Origin: Hymenobacter cyanobacteriorum | GTDB lineage: Bacteria > Bacteroidota > Bacteroidia > Cytophagales > Hymenobacteraceae | Reading direction: 5' to 3' | Assembly: GCF_022631375.1 (NCBI RefSeq) | Contig: NZ_JALBGC010000002.1 | Location: 186,001-250,000 of the forward strand | DNA: 64,000 nucleotides | Part shown: one piece after another, positions 1 through 9,509 of the stretch | Layout of the letters: every line of letters begins with the position of its first letter | How positions within the stretch are numbered: the first letter of the stretch is position 1 | The notes under the pieces: model-generated | Databases searched by the model: none | What the model saw: the letters and a program-made list of their open reading frames with translations, nothing else | What the model was told of the DNA's origin: nothing | Translations under genes and position numbers: made by a program

Positions 1-544
1 GCACGTCGATGTTGCAATGAATCCAGATGCCCCACACGGCATCGATGCAGGCCTTGATGGGCACCACCATCGGGTCGGCTCCCAGCAGAATGATGGGCGC
101 AAACTCAATGGTCTGGTTAATCAGAATCTCGACGGCGTGGGAGCGGGAGCCGGCCAGCCAGTCTACCTGCTTGCCCGAGTGGTGTGCCTCATGCGTGCGC
201 CAGAAAAACGCGCTGCTGTGCTGAAACCGGTGAAACCAGTAGATGTAAAAATCGTGCGTAATCACAAAAAATAACACCTGTGCCCAGATGGGCCAGCCCG
301 TCACAAAATGCAGCTTGGAGAACCCGAAATGCTGGTCGAGCGGCTGAATGATGTAATCGAAGATGATGATTTTCAGCGCATAGCTCTGCACGAAGGTGTA
401 GAGCACTAGGTCGGTCCAGAAGCCCTCACGGAAAAACGGCAAGCCCTTGCGGTAGGGGATGATGCGCTCCAGCGTAATCACGATGGCCACCCAAACGAGC
501 AGGATGGCTGTAGTGATGAGTTCGACTTTGGGCATGGCTTGCAT
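1..544 (-). CDS. Sterol desaturase / fatty acid hydroxylase family protein (C-terminus cut by window edge)
   Basis: Reading the minus strand from 544 gives an open frame that runs off the window at base 1, so only about 181 codons are visible. It starts MQAMPKVELI; the second Met at 535 is an equally good start. Two hydrophobic segments near the N-terminus are followed by HDFYIYWFHRFQH (about residues 107-119) and HEAHHS, the histidine clusters that bind the di-iron centre in the fatty acid hydroxylase superfamily. These are integral membrane oxidoreductases acting on lipids. It is the last gene of the minus-strand surface-sugar run, separated from neuB by a 91-bp palindrome. The substrate cannot be told from sequence. 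Confidence 0.85.
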   Translation of the reverse strand, partial: MQAMPKVELITTAILLVWVAIVITLERIIPYRKGLPFFREGFWTDLVLYTFVQSYALKIIIFDYIIQPLDQHFGFSKLHFVTGWPIWAQVLFFVITHDFYIYWFHRFQHSSAFFWRTHEAHHSGKQVDWLAGSRSHAVEILINQTIEFAPIILLGADPMVVPIKACIDAVWGIWIHCNIDV

Positions 545-553
545 GGGGTTTTG

Positions 554-644
554 TCTGTCATCCTGAGCGCAGCGAAGGACCTTATCAAGCCAGAACCAAT
601 CGCTCTGGCTTGATAAGGTCCTTCGCTGCGCTCAGGATGACAGA
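554..644. repeat. Perfect inverted repeat, palindrome family 1 (GTCATCCTGAGC type)
   Basis: Two 40-base arms (554-593 and 605-644) are perfect reverse complements around an 11-base loop. The outer part reads TCATCCTGAGCGCAGCGAAG. Related elements with the core GTCATgCtGAGC..GAAGCATC occur at 9382, 11540, 21025, 29487 and 55408. It fills the gap between the neuB-like gene and the sterol desaturase gene. It could fold as a strong RNA hairpin, but there is no T-run. Confidence 0.9.
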
Positions 645-675
645 CGATTTATAACGTCAGTTCAACCCAAACCGC

Positions 676-1566
676 TTACTCCTGGTTCGGCGTCAGCTCG
701 CGGCGCAGGCGGGCGCGGGGCTCCAGCTCGGAGTCGTACACGCGCTTCACGCCATCGCCAAGGCCCTCTTCCACGTCGCGGATGTCGCGCACGAGCTTGG
801 CCATGCCGCCGGGCTCCACCGAGGCGGCGTGGTCGGAACCCCACATGGCGCGGTCCAGCGTAAAGTGGCGCTCCACGAAGCTGGCGCCCAAGGTCACGGC
901 GGCTACCGTAGTGGCCAAGCCGGTTTCGTGGCCCGAGTAGCCGATGGGCGTGCCGGGGAACATGCCTTGCAGCACGGGCACCATGCGCAGGTTCAGCTCG
1001 GCCGGCGGGCAGGGGTAGGACGAGGTGGAGTGCGCAATCATCAGCTTGTCCAGCCCGACCCACTTCACGGCCTGGTTGATTTCGTCCAGGGTGCTCATGC
1101 CGGTGCTCAGCATCAGCGGGCGGCCGGTGGCGCGCACACGGTCGAGCAGGGGCTTGTCGGTGAGGGAGGCGGAGGCCATCTTGTAAAGCACCGGCTGGAA
1201 TTGCTCCATGAAATCCACCGAGGGCTCGTCCCAGCACGAGGCAAACCAGTCGATGCCCAAGGCCCGGCAGTAGTCGTCGATGGCCGTGTATTCGGCCTGG
1301 CCGAACTCGGTTTTGCGTTTGTAGTCGATGTAGCTCATGCGGCCCCAGGGGGTGTCGCGCTGCTTTTCCCACTGGTCTTTGGGCACGCACAGCTCGGGGG
1401 TGCGCTTCTGGAACTTCACGGCGTCGCAGCCGGCCTTGGCAGCCTCGGAGATGAGCTGCTTGGCCAAGTCGAGCGAGCCGTTGTGGTTGATGCCGATTTC
1501 GGCGATGATGTAGGCCGGGTGGCCCGCGCCAATGAATCGGTTTTTACGGATTTCAACAGCTTGCAT
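676..1566 (-). CDS. neuB: NeuB-family sialic/nonulosonic acid synthase, short form without SAF domain
   Basis: The product (296 aa) fits the NeuB TIM-barrel family, which condenses phosphoenolpyruvate with a hexosamine-type aldose to make a nine-carbon ulosonic acid in the cytoplasm. Visible signatures are AEIGINHNG (residues 22-30), AVKFQKR (49-55), LSTGMST near residue 155, and IGYSGHE followed by ERHFTLDR. Classical NeuB proteins are about 340-350 aa and end in an antifreeze-like SAF domain. This one stops right after the barrel (LTPNQE), so the substrate-lid domain is absent or encoded elsewhere. It lies downstream of the SDR, aminotransferase, transketolase and SpsF-like genes on the same strand. 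The exact sugar made is unknown. Confidence 0.88.
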   Translation of the reverse strand: MQAVEIRKNRFIGAGHPAYIIAEIGINHNGSLDLAKQLISEAAKAGCDAVKFQKRTPELCVPKDQWEKQRDTPWGRMSYIDYKRKTEFGQAEYTAIDDYCRALGIDWFASCWDEPSVDFMEQFQPVLYKMASASLTDKPLLDRVRATGRPLMLSTGMSTLDEINQAVKWVGLDKLMIAHSTSSYPCPPAELNLRMVPVLQGMFPGTPIGYSGHETGLATTVAAVTLGASFVERHFTLDRAMWGSDHAASVEPGGMAKLVRDIRDVEEGLGDGVKRVYDSELEPRARLRRELTPNQE

Positions 1567-1583
1567 AAGGCGTTGTTTGGGTT

Positions 1584-1675
1584 TTAGTTGTCAGTTGCTC
1601 GTTGTCAGTTGTCAGGTTGTTCAACTGCCGTTTCAAAGGGAAACTGACAACTGACAACGAGCAACCGACAACTAA
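1584..1675. repeat. Inverted repeat, palindrome family 3 (AGTTGTCAGTTG type)
   Basis: Arms of about 32 bases (from 1584 and ending 1675) are built of AGTTGTCAGTTGCTCGTTGT and its near-perfect reverse complement. The element begins immediately after the SDR stop codon (TAA at 1678-1676 on the minus strand) and ends 17 bases before the neuB start. The same family recurs at 5871-5959 and 32264-32374. Confidence 0.9.
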
Positions 1676-2482
1676 TTAAATAGCCGTCCAGCCGCCGTCC
1701 ACCACCAGGTTGGCCCCGGTCATGTAGGCCGACGCATCTGAGGCCAGGAACACGACCGCGCCCTGGTAATCGGTGGGCGTAGCCATGCGGCCCAGCGGCG
1801 TTTTGGCGCTGTATTGCTTGATGAAGAATTCGTCCTGGCTGTTTTCGACGCCGCCGGGCGAGAGCGTGTTCACGCGCACGCCAGCCGCGCCCCAGTAGGC
1901 CGCCAGGTAGCGCGTGAAATTCACCACCGCGCCCTTGGTCATGGGGTAGGAGGGTGATTTGTAGAATGTTTGTTCGCCGGCTTCGTTGCGGTAAATGCTT
2001 TGGTCAGGGCCCACGATGCCGTAGGTACTGGCCACGTTGATAATGCTGCCGTGGCCCTGCTGCGCCATGGGCGTGCCGAACACCTGCGCCGCCAGAAATA
2101 CGCCCGTCACGTTCACCTCCAGTACTTTCTGGAAGGTAGCCAGCGGGAAGTTCTCAAATTTGCTAAGGTCAGCAGCCAGCGCGGGATTCTCAAACATGTC
2201 GTTGATGGCGGCATTGTTCACCAGCACGTCGATGTGGCCGAAACGGGCCAGAATCTGGTCGCGCGCAGCGGCCAGCGACTCGGGGCTGGTTACATCGACG
2301 GCCACCGACAAATGCGGGCCGCCACCCAGCCCGAAAGCCACGGCCGCGGCCGCTTCCGCATTCAAGTCAGCCACCACGACGTTGGCCCCGGCTTCTGCCA
2401 GTGCCGCGCAGTGCTTCTGGCCGATGAGCCCGCAAGCGCCGGTGACGATGGCCGTTTTGCCCGTTAAATCGAATAAATTCAT
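1676..2482 (-). CDS. Short-chain dehydrogenase/reductase (SDR), sugar cluster
   Basis: This 268-aa classical SDR begins FDLTGKTAIVTGACGLIGQ, a TGxxxGxG-type Rossmann motif (TGACGLIG). It then shows VVADLN, the NNAA motif, the catalytic Ser in INVAST and the YxxxK pair in YPMTK. It should use NAD(P)H to oxidise or reduce a hydroxyl or keto group on a sugar intermediate. Its start codon lies 5 bp downstream of the aminotransferase stop, so the two are almost certainly co-transcribed; this is one of the few gaps in the run without a palindrome. SDRs of this type (PtmA-like) occur in nonulosonate gene clusters, but the substrate here is an inference. Confidence 0.85.
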   Translation of the reverse strand: MNLFDLTGKTAIVTGACGLIGQKHCAALAEAGANVVVADLNAEAAAAVAFGLGGGPHLSVAVDVTSPESLAAARDQILARFGHIDVLVNNAAINDMFENPALAADLSKFENFPLATFQKVLEVNVTGVFLAAQVFGTPMAQQGHGSIINVASTYGIVGPDQSIYRNEAGEQTFYKSPSYPMTKGAVVNFTRYLAAYWGAAGVRVNTLSPGGVENSQDEFFIKQYSAKTPLGRMATPTDYQGAVVFLASDASAYMTGANLVVDGGWTAI

Positions 2483-2487
2483 CGGTA

Positions 2488-3822
<1,335 letters not shown>

Positions 3823-3846
3823 GGTTTTAGGCGTGTTTGGTGGGAG

Positions 3847-3954
3847 GTAGAGACGCGACACTTCGCGTCTCGTCGTTGCTAATGTTGTGTAGTCTGCACG
3901 GTTCGCGGTGGTATTGGCCGTTCAACGACGAGACGCGAAGTGTCGCGTCTCTAC
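3847..3954. repeat. Inverted repeat, palindrome family 2 (GTAGAGACGCGACACTTCGC type)
   Basis: Arms 3847-3877 and 3924-3954 are perfect 31-base reverse complements around a 46-base loop. The right edge contains CTA at 3951-3953, which is the TAG stop codon of the transketolase C-subunit on the minus strand. Related copies lie at 10323-10439 and 56096-56187. Confidence 0.92.
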
Positions 3955-4904
3955 TCCGCGAATTGATTTTCGAGCACCGCCGGACCATCGGCAATAGCCG
4001 CGCCCGACTCACCCAGATACTCGCTGATACGGCGGGCAATGTGGTGGCCGGTGAAGCCTTCGTACTCCAGCACTGCGCTCAGGCGGCCGGGGCGGTACCA
4101 CCGCTCCTCCAGTGCCAGCGGCAGCACGCGGGCCGTGAGTTGGTTGCGCAGCAGTACCTCAGCCAGAATGGAATACAGACCGCCGGTGACGAAATGGTCC
4201 TCTACCGTCACGATGAGGGAACCGCGGCGCACCACTTCCAGCAGGGCTGCTTCGTCAATCGGTTTGAGGCTGCGCAGGTTGATGAGGCCGACGGACTTGC
4301 CCTGGGCCTGCAGCAGCTCGCGGGCTACCAGCGTCTGCTCGAAGAGCATACCGTAAGTGAGGATGGTGATGTCGGTGCCCTCGGCCACTATTTCAGCCTT
4401 GCCCATTTCGAAGGGCGCGTGCTCGTAGGTGGCGGGGCGGGTGTTGATGCGCACGTAGGCCGGCGCGGGCGAGGCCCAGATGGCGGGCAGCATAGCCAGC
4501 ATGTCCTGCTCGTCGGCAGGCGCGAAAACCGTCATGCCAGGGATGCCGCGCATCAAACTCACGTCTTCAATGGCCTGGTGGGTGGGGCCGTTGCCATCGG
4601 AGAGGAAGCCGGGCACGAAACCGCTCAGCTTCACTGGCAGCTGGCCGATGCCTACGTCGGTGCGAATAAACTCGAACGCCCGCAGCGTGAGGAAGGTAGC
4701 CAGCGCATGCACCACCGGTACGCGGCCGCGCAGGGCCAGGCCGGCAGCCGCACCGATGAGGGTTTGCTCGGTGATGCCGGTATCGATGAAGCGTGGGCCA
4801 AGTACGGCCGGTAGGTTGCGGATGAGGGCGCGGTTTTCGGCGGTCATCACGACGATGCGCTCATCGGCGAGGGCGGTTTCTTTTATTAGCTCTTCGTAGT
4901 TCAT
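3951..4904 (-). CDS. Transketolase C-terminal subunit (pyrimidine-binding plus C domain)
   Basis: This 317-aa protein is the second half of a split transketolase. It starts MNYEELIKETALADERIVVMTAENRAL in shortened form and carries DTGITEQTLIGAAAGLALRG, in which the Glu of ITEQ activates thiamine diphosphate in the family. HALATFLTLRAFEFI and SDGNGPTHQAIEDVSLMR follow. It should pair with the N-terminal subunit encoded immediately upstream to move a two-carbon ketol unit between sugars. Its stop codon lies in the edge of a palindrome. The setting in a NeuB/SpsF cluster suggests a dedicated role in making an unusual sugar, not the pentose phosphate pathway. Confidence 0.9.
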   Translation of the reverse strand: MNYEELIKETALADERIVVMTAENRALIRNLPAVLGPRFIDTGITEQTLIGAAAGLALRGRVPVVHALATFLTLRAFEFIRTDVGIGQLPVKLSGFVPGFLSDGNGPTHQAIEDVSLMRGIPGMTVFAPADEQDMLAMLPAIWASPAPAYVRINTRPATYEHAPFEMGKAEIVAEGTDITILTYGMLFEQTLVARELLQAQGKSVGLINLRSLKPIDEAALLEVVRRGSLIVTVEDHFVTGGLYSILAEVLLRNQLTARVLPLALEERWYRPGRLSAVLEYEGFTGHHIARRISEYLGESGAAIADGPAVLENQFAE

Positions 4905-4909
4905 TGGGA

Positions 4910-5010
4910 AGGGACTTGGGGTCTTGGAGACTTAGGGACTTGGGGTCGGTCAGGCGGAGAACGGGACGGCCGTTAACCAAGTCCCTAAGTCCCCAAGACC
5001 CCAAGTCCCT
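4910..5010. repeat. Inverted repeat, palindrome family 4 (GGGACTTGGGGTCTTGG type)
   Basis: Arms 4910-4943 and 4977-5010 (34 bases) match with one mismatch. The element spans the whole gap between the two transketolase halves: the N-subunit stop codon (5011-5009, minus) overlaps its right edge, and the C-subunit ATG (4904) lies 5 bases beyond its left edge. I see only one copy of this family in the window. Confidence 0.9.
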
Positions 5011-5866
5011 ATCTAACCGTCAGCGTTTCGCTGGTCAGCGTGGTGGCTACCTGGCTGTGCAGCTCGCGCAGCAACTCTTCCACTTCCTCCGATGAGAAGT
5101 TGCAGAACCAGCGGTCGGCGCGGGCTTCGATGCTGGGCAAGCCGCGCCCGCGCACCGTGTCGCAAATGATGACGGACGGTTTGGTGTCGGAGAAGGGGAG
5201 GGCCGAGAAAGCTTCTTCCAGTTGCGCGAAATCGTGGCCATCAATCCGGCGCACTTCGCAGCCAAAGGCCTCAAACTTAGGCGCCAGCGGCTCCAGCGGA
5301 ATCAGGTCCTCGGTAGCCACGTTGGCTTGGAAATGGTTACGGTCGACCACCAGCGTCAGGTTGTTGACTTTGTGGGCGCTGGCCACCAGCAGGCTTTCCC
5401 ACACGGTGCCCTCGTTCAGCTCGCCGTCGCCGGTGATAACGATGACTTTATTATCCTGGCCGCGCATTTTGCAATCCATGGCCACGCCCAGGGCCACGCT
5501 GGGCAGGTGGCCGAGCGAGCCCGAATGAAACTCCACGCCCGGCACGTTGCGGTTGGGATGCCAGTAAATGTGGTCGTCGGTGGTGAGGTGCTGGTCGAGG
5601 CGGGCTTTATCGATGAAGCCGAGCTCCACGAAGGTGCCGTAGAGGGCGGGCACGTCGTGGCCCTTGCTCAGGAAGAGGTAATCACGCGTTGGGTCCGTCA
5701 GGTTGTCGGGGCGCACGTTCAGGCAGTTGGCGTAGAGGTACACCAGCAGGTCGGCGCAGCTCAGCGAAGCGCCGGTGAAGCAGCCGCCGTCGGTACTCAG
5801 GCGCACGATGTGCTCGCGCACGCGCAGTGCCAGTTGCGCTAGGTTCTGTTGTTTCTCAGGAAGCAT
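5009..5866 (-). CDS. Transketolase N-terminal subunit (thiamine diphosphate-binding)
   Basis: This 285-aa protein is the ThDP/Mg-binding half of a two-gene transketolase. It contains SKGHDVPALYGTFVELG, the region HSGSLGHLPSVALGVA, and the GDGELNEGTVWES segment, which with the downstream DRN forms the GDG-N cofactor motif. TVRGRGLPSIE near the C-terminus is also characteristic. It pairs with the C-subunit encoded after it. The gap between them is filled by a palindrome, and another palindrome starts 4 bases upstream of its ATG. Confidence 0.9.
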   Translation of the reverse strand: MLPEKQQNLAQLALRVREHIVRLSTDGGCFTGASLSCADLLVYLYANCLNVRPDNLTDPTRDYLFLSKGHDVPALYGTFVELGFIDKARLDQHLTTDDHIYWHPNRNVPGVEFHSGSLGHLPSVALGVAMDCKMRGQDNKVIVITGDGELNEGTVWESLLVASAHKVNNLTLVVDRNHFQANVATEDLIPLEPLAPKFEAFGCEVRRIDGHDFAQLEEAFSALPFSDTKPSVIICDTVRGRGLPSIEARADRWFCNFSSEEVEELLRELHSQVATTLTSETLTVR

Positions 5867-5870
5867 GGTT

Positions 5871-5959
5871 TAGTTGTCAGTTATTGGTTGTCAGTTGTTA
5901 GGTCGTCCGGTTGTCGGCTTGTCAAAAACTGACCACCGACAACGAACAACTGACGACTA
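5871..5959. repeat. Inverted repeat, palindrome family 3
   Basis: The left arm begins TAGTTGTCAGTTATTGGTTG at 5871 and the right arm ends CAACTGACGACTA at 5959. The final CTA (5957-5959) is the TAG stop of the SpsF-like gene on the minus strand, and the left edge is 4 bases upstream of the transketolase N-subunit ATG. The element therefore exactly bridges the two coding regions. Confidence 0.9.
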
Positions 5960-6763
5960 GATTCTTCGGGTTTGCGACGAATCCACGGTTTTCAATTCAT
6001 CCAGGTGGTTGCGGTACCAGTTCACGCCGGCGTAGCGGGCATTGAGTTGGGCAAGGTCGGGCCGTTTTTCGAGCAGGGTCAGGATATCGTTCAAGCCAAA
6101 GGTCGGGTTGCCGGGGTAAAGCGCGTCGTAAACGGCCTTTATGAAATCGTAGTCTTCGAGGTAATCAATGGTCCAGCGGTGGCTCATCGAGTAGTCCTTC
6201 CCGGTTTCCCACTCCACATTGCCCAGCCGGAACCGGCCGGGGTTTTCCCAGAAAAACGGCGTGGTGTGCTCGCGCTCCAGCGGCCGTTGCGCCTCGCGCC
6301 AGGCTGTTTCCAGGGCATCGAAGGGCATCACCTCCACGTCGTTGCCATCGGGGAAAGTAGCAGGGTGCAGGTTGCTCACAAAGTCGTAGCGCTCCGTAAA
6401 ATCAAGGTAGAAGCCTACCACCTCATCAATGACGGCCGGGTCGATAAGCGGGCAGTCGGATGGGATTTTCAGCACAATGTCGGCCCCGTAGTGGCGGGCG
6501 GCCTGGTAATGGCGGTCGAGCAAATCCAGTGCGTCGCCGCGGAAGCATTCGAGGCCGTGGGCAACGCAGAGGTCGGCAATGGCATCGTCGGCGGCCTCGG
6601 TGGTGGTGGCTACCACCACGGTGCCGGCCAGGCGGGCGCGCTGCACCCGCTGCACCATGCGCACCAGCAGCGGCTGGCCCGCCAGCGGCAGCAGCACCTT
6701 GCCCGGCAGGCGCGACGAGCCCATGCGGGCCTGCACAACGGTCAGAATCTTCGGAACGGGCAT
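5957..6763 (-). CDS. SpsF-like cytidylyltransferase (CMP-sugar synthetase family)
   Basis: The product (268 aa) is a GT-A-fold nucleotidyltransferase. It begins ILTVVQARMGSSRLPGKVL, the nucleotide-binding signature shared by CMP-Kdo/CMP-sialate synthetases and SpsF. IPSDCPLIDPAVIDEV supplies the metal-binding aspartates, and a C-terminal SHRWTIDYLEDYDFIKAVY is characteristic of the SpsF subgroup. It likely activates the ulosonic acid made by the NeuB homologue as its CMP derivative, ready for transfer. It lies between the putative glycosyltransferase (upstream) and split transketolase genes on the same strand. The substrate identity is inferred from context only. Confidence 0.85.
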   Translation of the reverse strand: MPVPKILTVVQARMGSSRLPGKVLLPLAGQPLLVRMVQRVQRARLAGTVVVATTTEAADDAIADLCVAHGLECFRGDALDLLDRHYQAARHYGADIVLKIPSDCPLIDPAVIDEVVGFYLDFTERYDFVSNLHPATFPDGNDVEVMPFDALETAWREAQRPLEREHTTPFFWENPGRFRLGNVEWETGKDYSMSHRWTIDYLEDYDFIKAVYDALYPGNPTFGLNDILTLLEKRPDLAQLNARYAGVNWYRNHLDELKTVDSSQTRRI

Positions 6764-6887
6764 AAATGGAGTAGTCGCTACCGCGTAGTCGGACGTGAAA
6801 CGGAAATACGCTAAAAATTGCCGGGCAAAAAGCTGGCTAATCGATAAGGTGCTGGCAAATACAAGCTTAAAATAACGCTGCCCGCTT

Positions 6888-7964
6888 TTAGCCCGCTACC
6901 GAAGAGGCTTCCGGCACTGCGACCGTTGCAAACGCTTCGGCGTCTAATTGCCGCAGAAACGCCGGCCCGCTCCCTTCAAACCGGCTAAAACCCCGGCAAA
7001 TGGCCGCAATGCGCCGCGCCGAGGTGCCGCCGTTTTGCCAGGGCAGCTTGCGCCGCAGGTCGTCCACATCAAAGTAGGAATGCACCGGCTTGCCCAGCGC
7101 CAGGCCCACATACACCACGGTCGAGTACTGGGTGATGAGCTCCACACAGTTGGCAATCATGTGGTCGGTGTTGCCTTCAGTGAAAATGAGGGTGCCGGGC
7201 GGGGCGTGCTCCTTGATTTCGTCGGTGGCGCGGGGCAGCTCCTCGTTGGGGTGCAGCTTGAAGGCCAGCGGGCGGCCGGCAGCAATGCGGGCGCACTCGC
7301 GGATGAACTTGGGGCGGTTTTCGGGCGTGAAGGTTTCGCGCAGGTCGGAGGTGGCCACCAGCACGTAGCCGTGGTGCGGGAAGTCGTTGTGCCGCACCTG
7401 CTCGATGTTATCGAAGTTGGGAATGCCCGTCACGACGAGCTTGCCGGCATCCACGCCCACGCGCTCAAAGTGCTTTTGGTAGCCTTCCGAAGCCACGCAG
7501 TAGATGTCGCAGCAGTTGTTCATGCCATTGAGCGCCGTGCCAATGGCCAGGATGGGGTAGCGCGTGAGGCGCTTCACCAGCCGCGCCCACAGGTTGAGCG
7601 GGTCGGTCATGCCCTCCTGCACAAACACGGTTTTCGTCTGCTTTATCAGCGGCCAGGGCACAATCACATCCGAGCAGCACACGATGAGGTCGTAGTGGTT
7701 GCCGAATACGCGCGCTTCAAAATCATTCGCTAAGCCGTGTTCGGCCAGGTACTTGTCGGCCTTGGCCTTGATTTTTCCGGTGACAATGGTTTTGTCCAAG
7801 CCTCCGGTCCAGACCAGGAATTTGTAGAACGGGCGCTGCCAGCCGTCGTAGTAGAGCTGGCTGAAATAGGGCTCGAACTCGTCGTCCAGCAGCTGCGCAA
7901 TCTGGTGCATCTGCGTGGTTTGGTTGGGCGAGCCAATGAGAAACAGGGCCTTTTTGCGCGACAT
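6888..7964 (-). CDS. Putative GT-B-fold glycosyltransferase (capsule/sialyltransferase-like)
   Basis: The frame is open to 8384, but that would overlap the plus-strand gene at 8257 and the upstream codons look non-coding. ATG at 7964 (MSRKKALFLIGSPNQTTQMH) gives 358 aa. The N-half resembles a Rossmann-like domain that senses acceptors. The C-half contains AFKLHPNEE and FTEGNTDHMI, similar to the donor-binding half of capsule polymer, polysialyl- and CDP-glycerol-type transferases. No signal peptide or membrane helix is evident, so it is probably cytoplasmic. As first gene of the run it may transfer the CMP-activated sugar made by the downstream genes. The family assignment is tentative. Confidence 0.6.
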   Translation of the reverse strand: MSRKKALFLIGSPNQTTQMHQIAQLLDDEFEPYFSQLYYDGWQRPFYKFLVWTGGLDKTIVTGKIKAKADKYLAEHGLANDFEARVFGNHYDLIVCCSDVIVPWPLIKQTKTVFVQEGMTDPLNLWARLVKRLTRYPILAIGTALNGMNNCCDIYCVASEGYQKHFERVGVDAGKLVVTGIPNFDNIEQVRHNDFPHHGYVLVATSDLRETFTPENRPKFIRECARIAAGRPLAFKLHPNEELPRATDEIKEHAPPGTLIFTEGNTDHMIANCVELITQYSTVVYVGLALGKPVHSYFDVDDLRRKLPWQNGGTSARRIAAICRGFSRFEGSGPAFLRQLDAEAFATVAVPEASSVAG

Positions 7965-8256
7965 GCAGAAGTAGGGAGTGAAGCGGCCGCAAGAACGGCC
8001 GGGTAAACATTGCGGCCCACAACCGCCCAGGCCCGCCAAGGGTTTGATAGGGCGGGGGCGGGTGTGGCGCGGCGGCCAATGTACTGCCGAAAGCGGATGT
8101 AGCTTGCCGGGGCGCCGGCCTTTACGTAGTTGCCGACAAACAAAATCCGTATAAAAACAGGCTTGGCGCATTGCGTCGGCTCTGAAATATCGCTGGGGCG
8201 GTGGGCTGGCTGGTATTCGGCTGCGCAGCACGTTCCCATTTTCAATTCTGTTTGCC

Positions 8257-8685
8257 ATGATTTTAAGCTCTTTACCCGACGCCGATGGCAGCCGCTGCAT
8301 TCTGACCCAGGAGCCCGACGGGTGGCTGCGCGCCACCTGGCGCGGCTTTGTGAGCATGGAGGAAGCCCTGCGTGGGGCCGACAACTACCTGCGCACCCTG
8401 GCTACCCTGCGCAACCCACTGCTCCTCAACGACAATGTGGAGCTGATGGGGCCTTGGTTCGATTCCATCGAATGGCTGGAACGCATCTGGGTGCCCCAGG
8501 CCACCGGCATGGGCCTGCGCTACGTGGCCCACGTGGTGCAGGCCGATTCGCTGTCCGACATCCTCACGGTGCATTTCGATAAAGGCACAGCCGGTGCGCT
8601 CGAGCTCCAGATTTTTCAGCAGATTCCCGAAGCCGAGGAGTGGTTGCGCAGCTGCCAGCGGCAACTGGCCGCAACCGGCCACTAG
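8257..8685 (+). CDS. Small STAS/SEC14-like hypothetical protein
   Basis: This 142-aa soluble protein begins MILSSLPDADGSRCILTQEP. A short beta strand, WLRATWRGFVSMEEALRGAD, and the late HVVQADSLSD resemble the STAS/SEC14-like small proteins common in Hymenobacter-type genomes, but I see no defining catalytic motif. It is divergent from the sugar cluster and followed 28 bp later by the sce7726-like gene on the same strand. No function is assigned. Confidence 0.65.
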   Translation: MILSSLPDADGSRCILTQEPDGWLRATWRGFVSMEEALRGADNYLRTLATLRNPLLLNDNVELMGPWFDSIEWLERIWVPQATGMGLRYVAHVVQADSLSDILTVHFDKGTAGALELQIFQQIPEAEEWLRSCQRQLAATGH

Positions 8686-8697
8686 CTGCCGGCGCGC

Positions 8698-8705
8698 TAC
8701 TTTTG
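8698..8705 (+). promoter_or_regulatory. Possible Bacteroidota -7 promoter element
   Basis: TACTTTTG matches the Bacteroidota -7 consensus TAnnTTTG and sits 9 bases before the ATG at 8714. No clear TTTG -33 element lies at the usual distance, so the call is weak. If real, the transcript would be nearly leaderless. Confidence 0.35.
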
Positions 8706-8713
8706 GGGTTGCC

Positions 8714-9358
8714 ATGAACGACCCGGAAATCCGCGCCCTGCTCTATCCGCTGCTGCTCGGTGGCGTGCGCATCGACGAGCTGCCCACCGGCACCACGCGG
8801 GCCGATGTGGTGCACATCACCGAGCACTTCATGCACGGCTACGAGGTGAAGGGCGACGGCGACACGCTCCAACGCGTGGCCAACCAGCTGCGCTGCTATG
8901 GCGAAGTCTACGATTTCGTCACCTTCATCGTGACGGAAAAACACTTGGCTAAGCTGCTGCCGTTGCTGCCCGAGTGGGTGGGCGTGCAGGTAGCCTCGGC
9001 CGAGGGCTTGCGGCCGCACCGCGCTGCCGCCTACAATGCCACCGTGGAGCGCGCCCCGCTGGCCCGCCTGCTGCTGCTGGAAGAAGTGAAGCAATACCTG
9101 CTGTCGCTGGGCCTGGTGGGCGTGAGCACCCTGCGGCTGCGCGAGGTGAGCCAGTTTCTGCGCACCACGCAGCTGGTGCCGTTGTCGGGGCTGGCGCAGT
9201 TCGTGCGCGCGCGCCTCATGGCCCGGCTGCCCGAGCGCCTGCTGCTGCGGGCCGAGCGCAAGGCCGAGCGCGAGCGGCTGCCGCCGCGCCGCAAAAAAGC
9301 CCGGCCCAAGGTGAAGAAGAAAGTCAAACCGGCCGGGCGCCGGAAAGCGGCTTTATAG
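8714..9358 (+). CDS. sce7726-family protein (possible PD-(D/E)xK nuclease fold)
   Basis: ATG at 8714 follows a TACTTTTG element and gives 214 aa; the frame further upstream overlaps the previous gene. The N-terminus MNDPEIRALLYPLL, then ELPTGTTRADVVHI, YEVKGDGDTLQRV and YDFVTFIVTEKHLAK, matches the layout of the sce7726 family. The D of RADVV plus the E and K of YEVK resemble a PD-(D/E)xK nuclease active site, which is an inference. The last about 50 residues are strongly basic (RAERKAERERLPPRRKKARP), suggesting nucleic-acid binding. Function is unproven. Confidence 0.65.
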   Translation: MNDPEIRALLYPLLLGGVRIDELPTGTTRADVVHITEHFMHGYEVKGDGDTLQRVANQLRCYGEVYDFVTFIVTEKHLAKLLPLLPEWVGVQVASAEGLRPHRAAAYNATVERAPLARLLLLEEVKQYLLSLGLVGVSTLRLREVSQFLRTTQLVPLSGLAQFVRARLMARLPERLLLRAERKAERERLPPRRKKARPKVKKKVKPAGRRKAAL

Positions 9359-9381
9359 CGTCTGCTGAGGCTGCCCAAAGC

Positions 9382-9475
9382 AACGTCATGCTGAGCTTGT
9401 CGAAGCATCTCTACCGCGGTAGTAAATCAAATTACTTGCGCGGTAGAGATGCTTCGACAAGCTCAGCATGACGTT
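9382..9475. repeat. Inverted repeat, palindrome family 1
   Basis: The arms read AACGTCATGCTGAGCTTGTC.. and its reverse complement, enclosing an AT-rich loop. The element lies between two convergent genes (sce7726-like and SGNH hydrolase). Its arms share AACGTCATGCTGAGC and GAAGCATCTCTACCGC with the copy at 55408-55516. Confidence 0.9.
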
Positions 9476-9509
9476 CAAATTCGCTTTATCCTAATGCTTT
9501 GACTGGTAG

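Noticed and set aside
7965..8384. N-terminal extension of the glycosyltransferase-like protein
   Set aside because: It would overlap the divergent gene at 8257; the added residues are Arg/Pro-rich and unlike the family. ATG at 7964 preferred.
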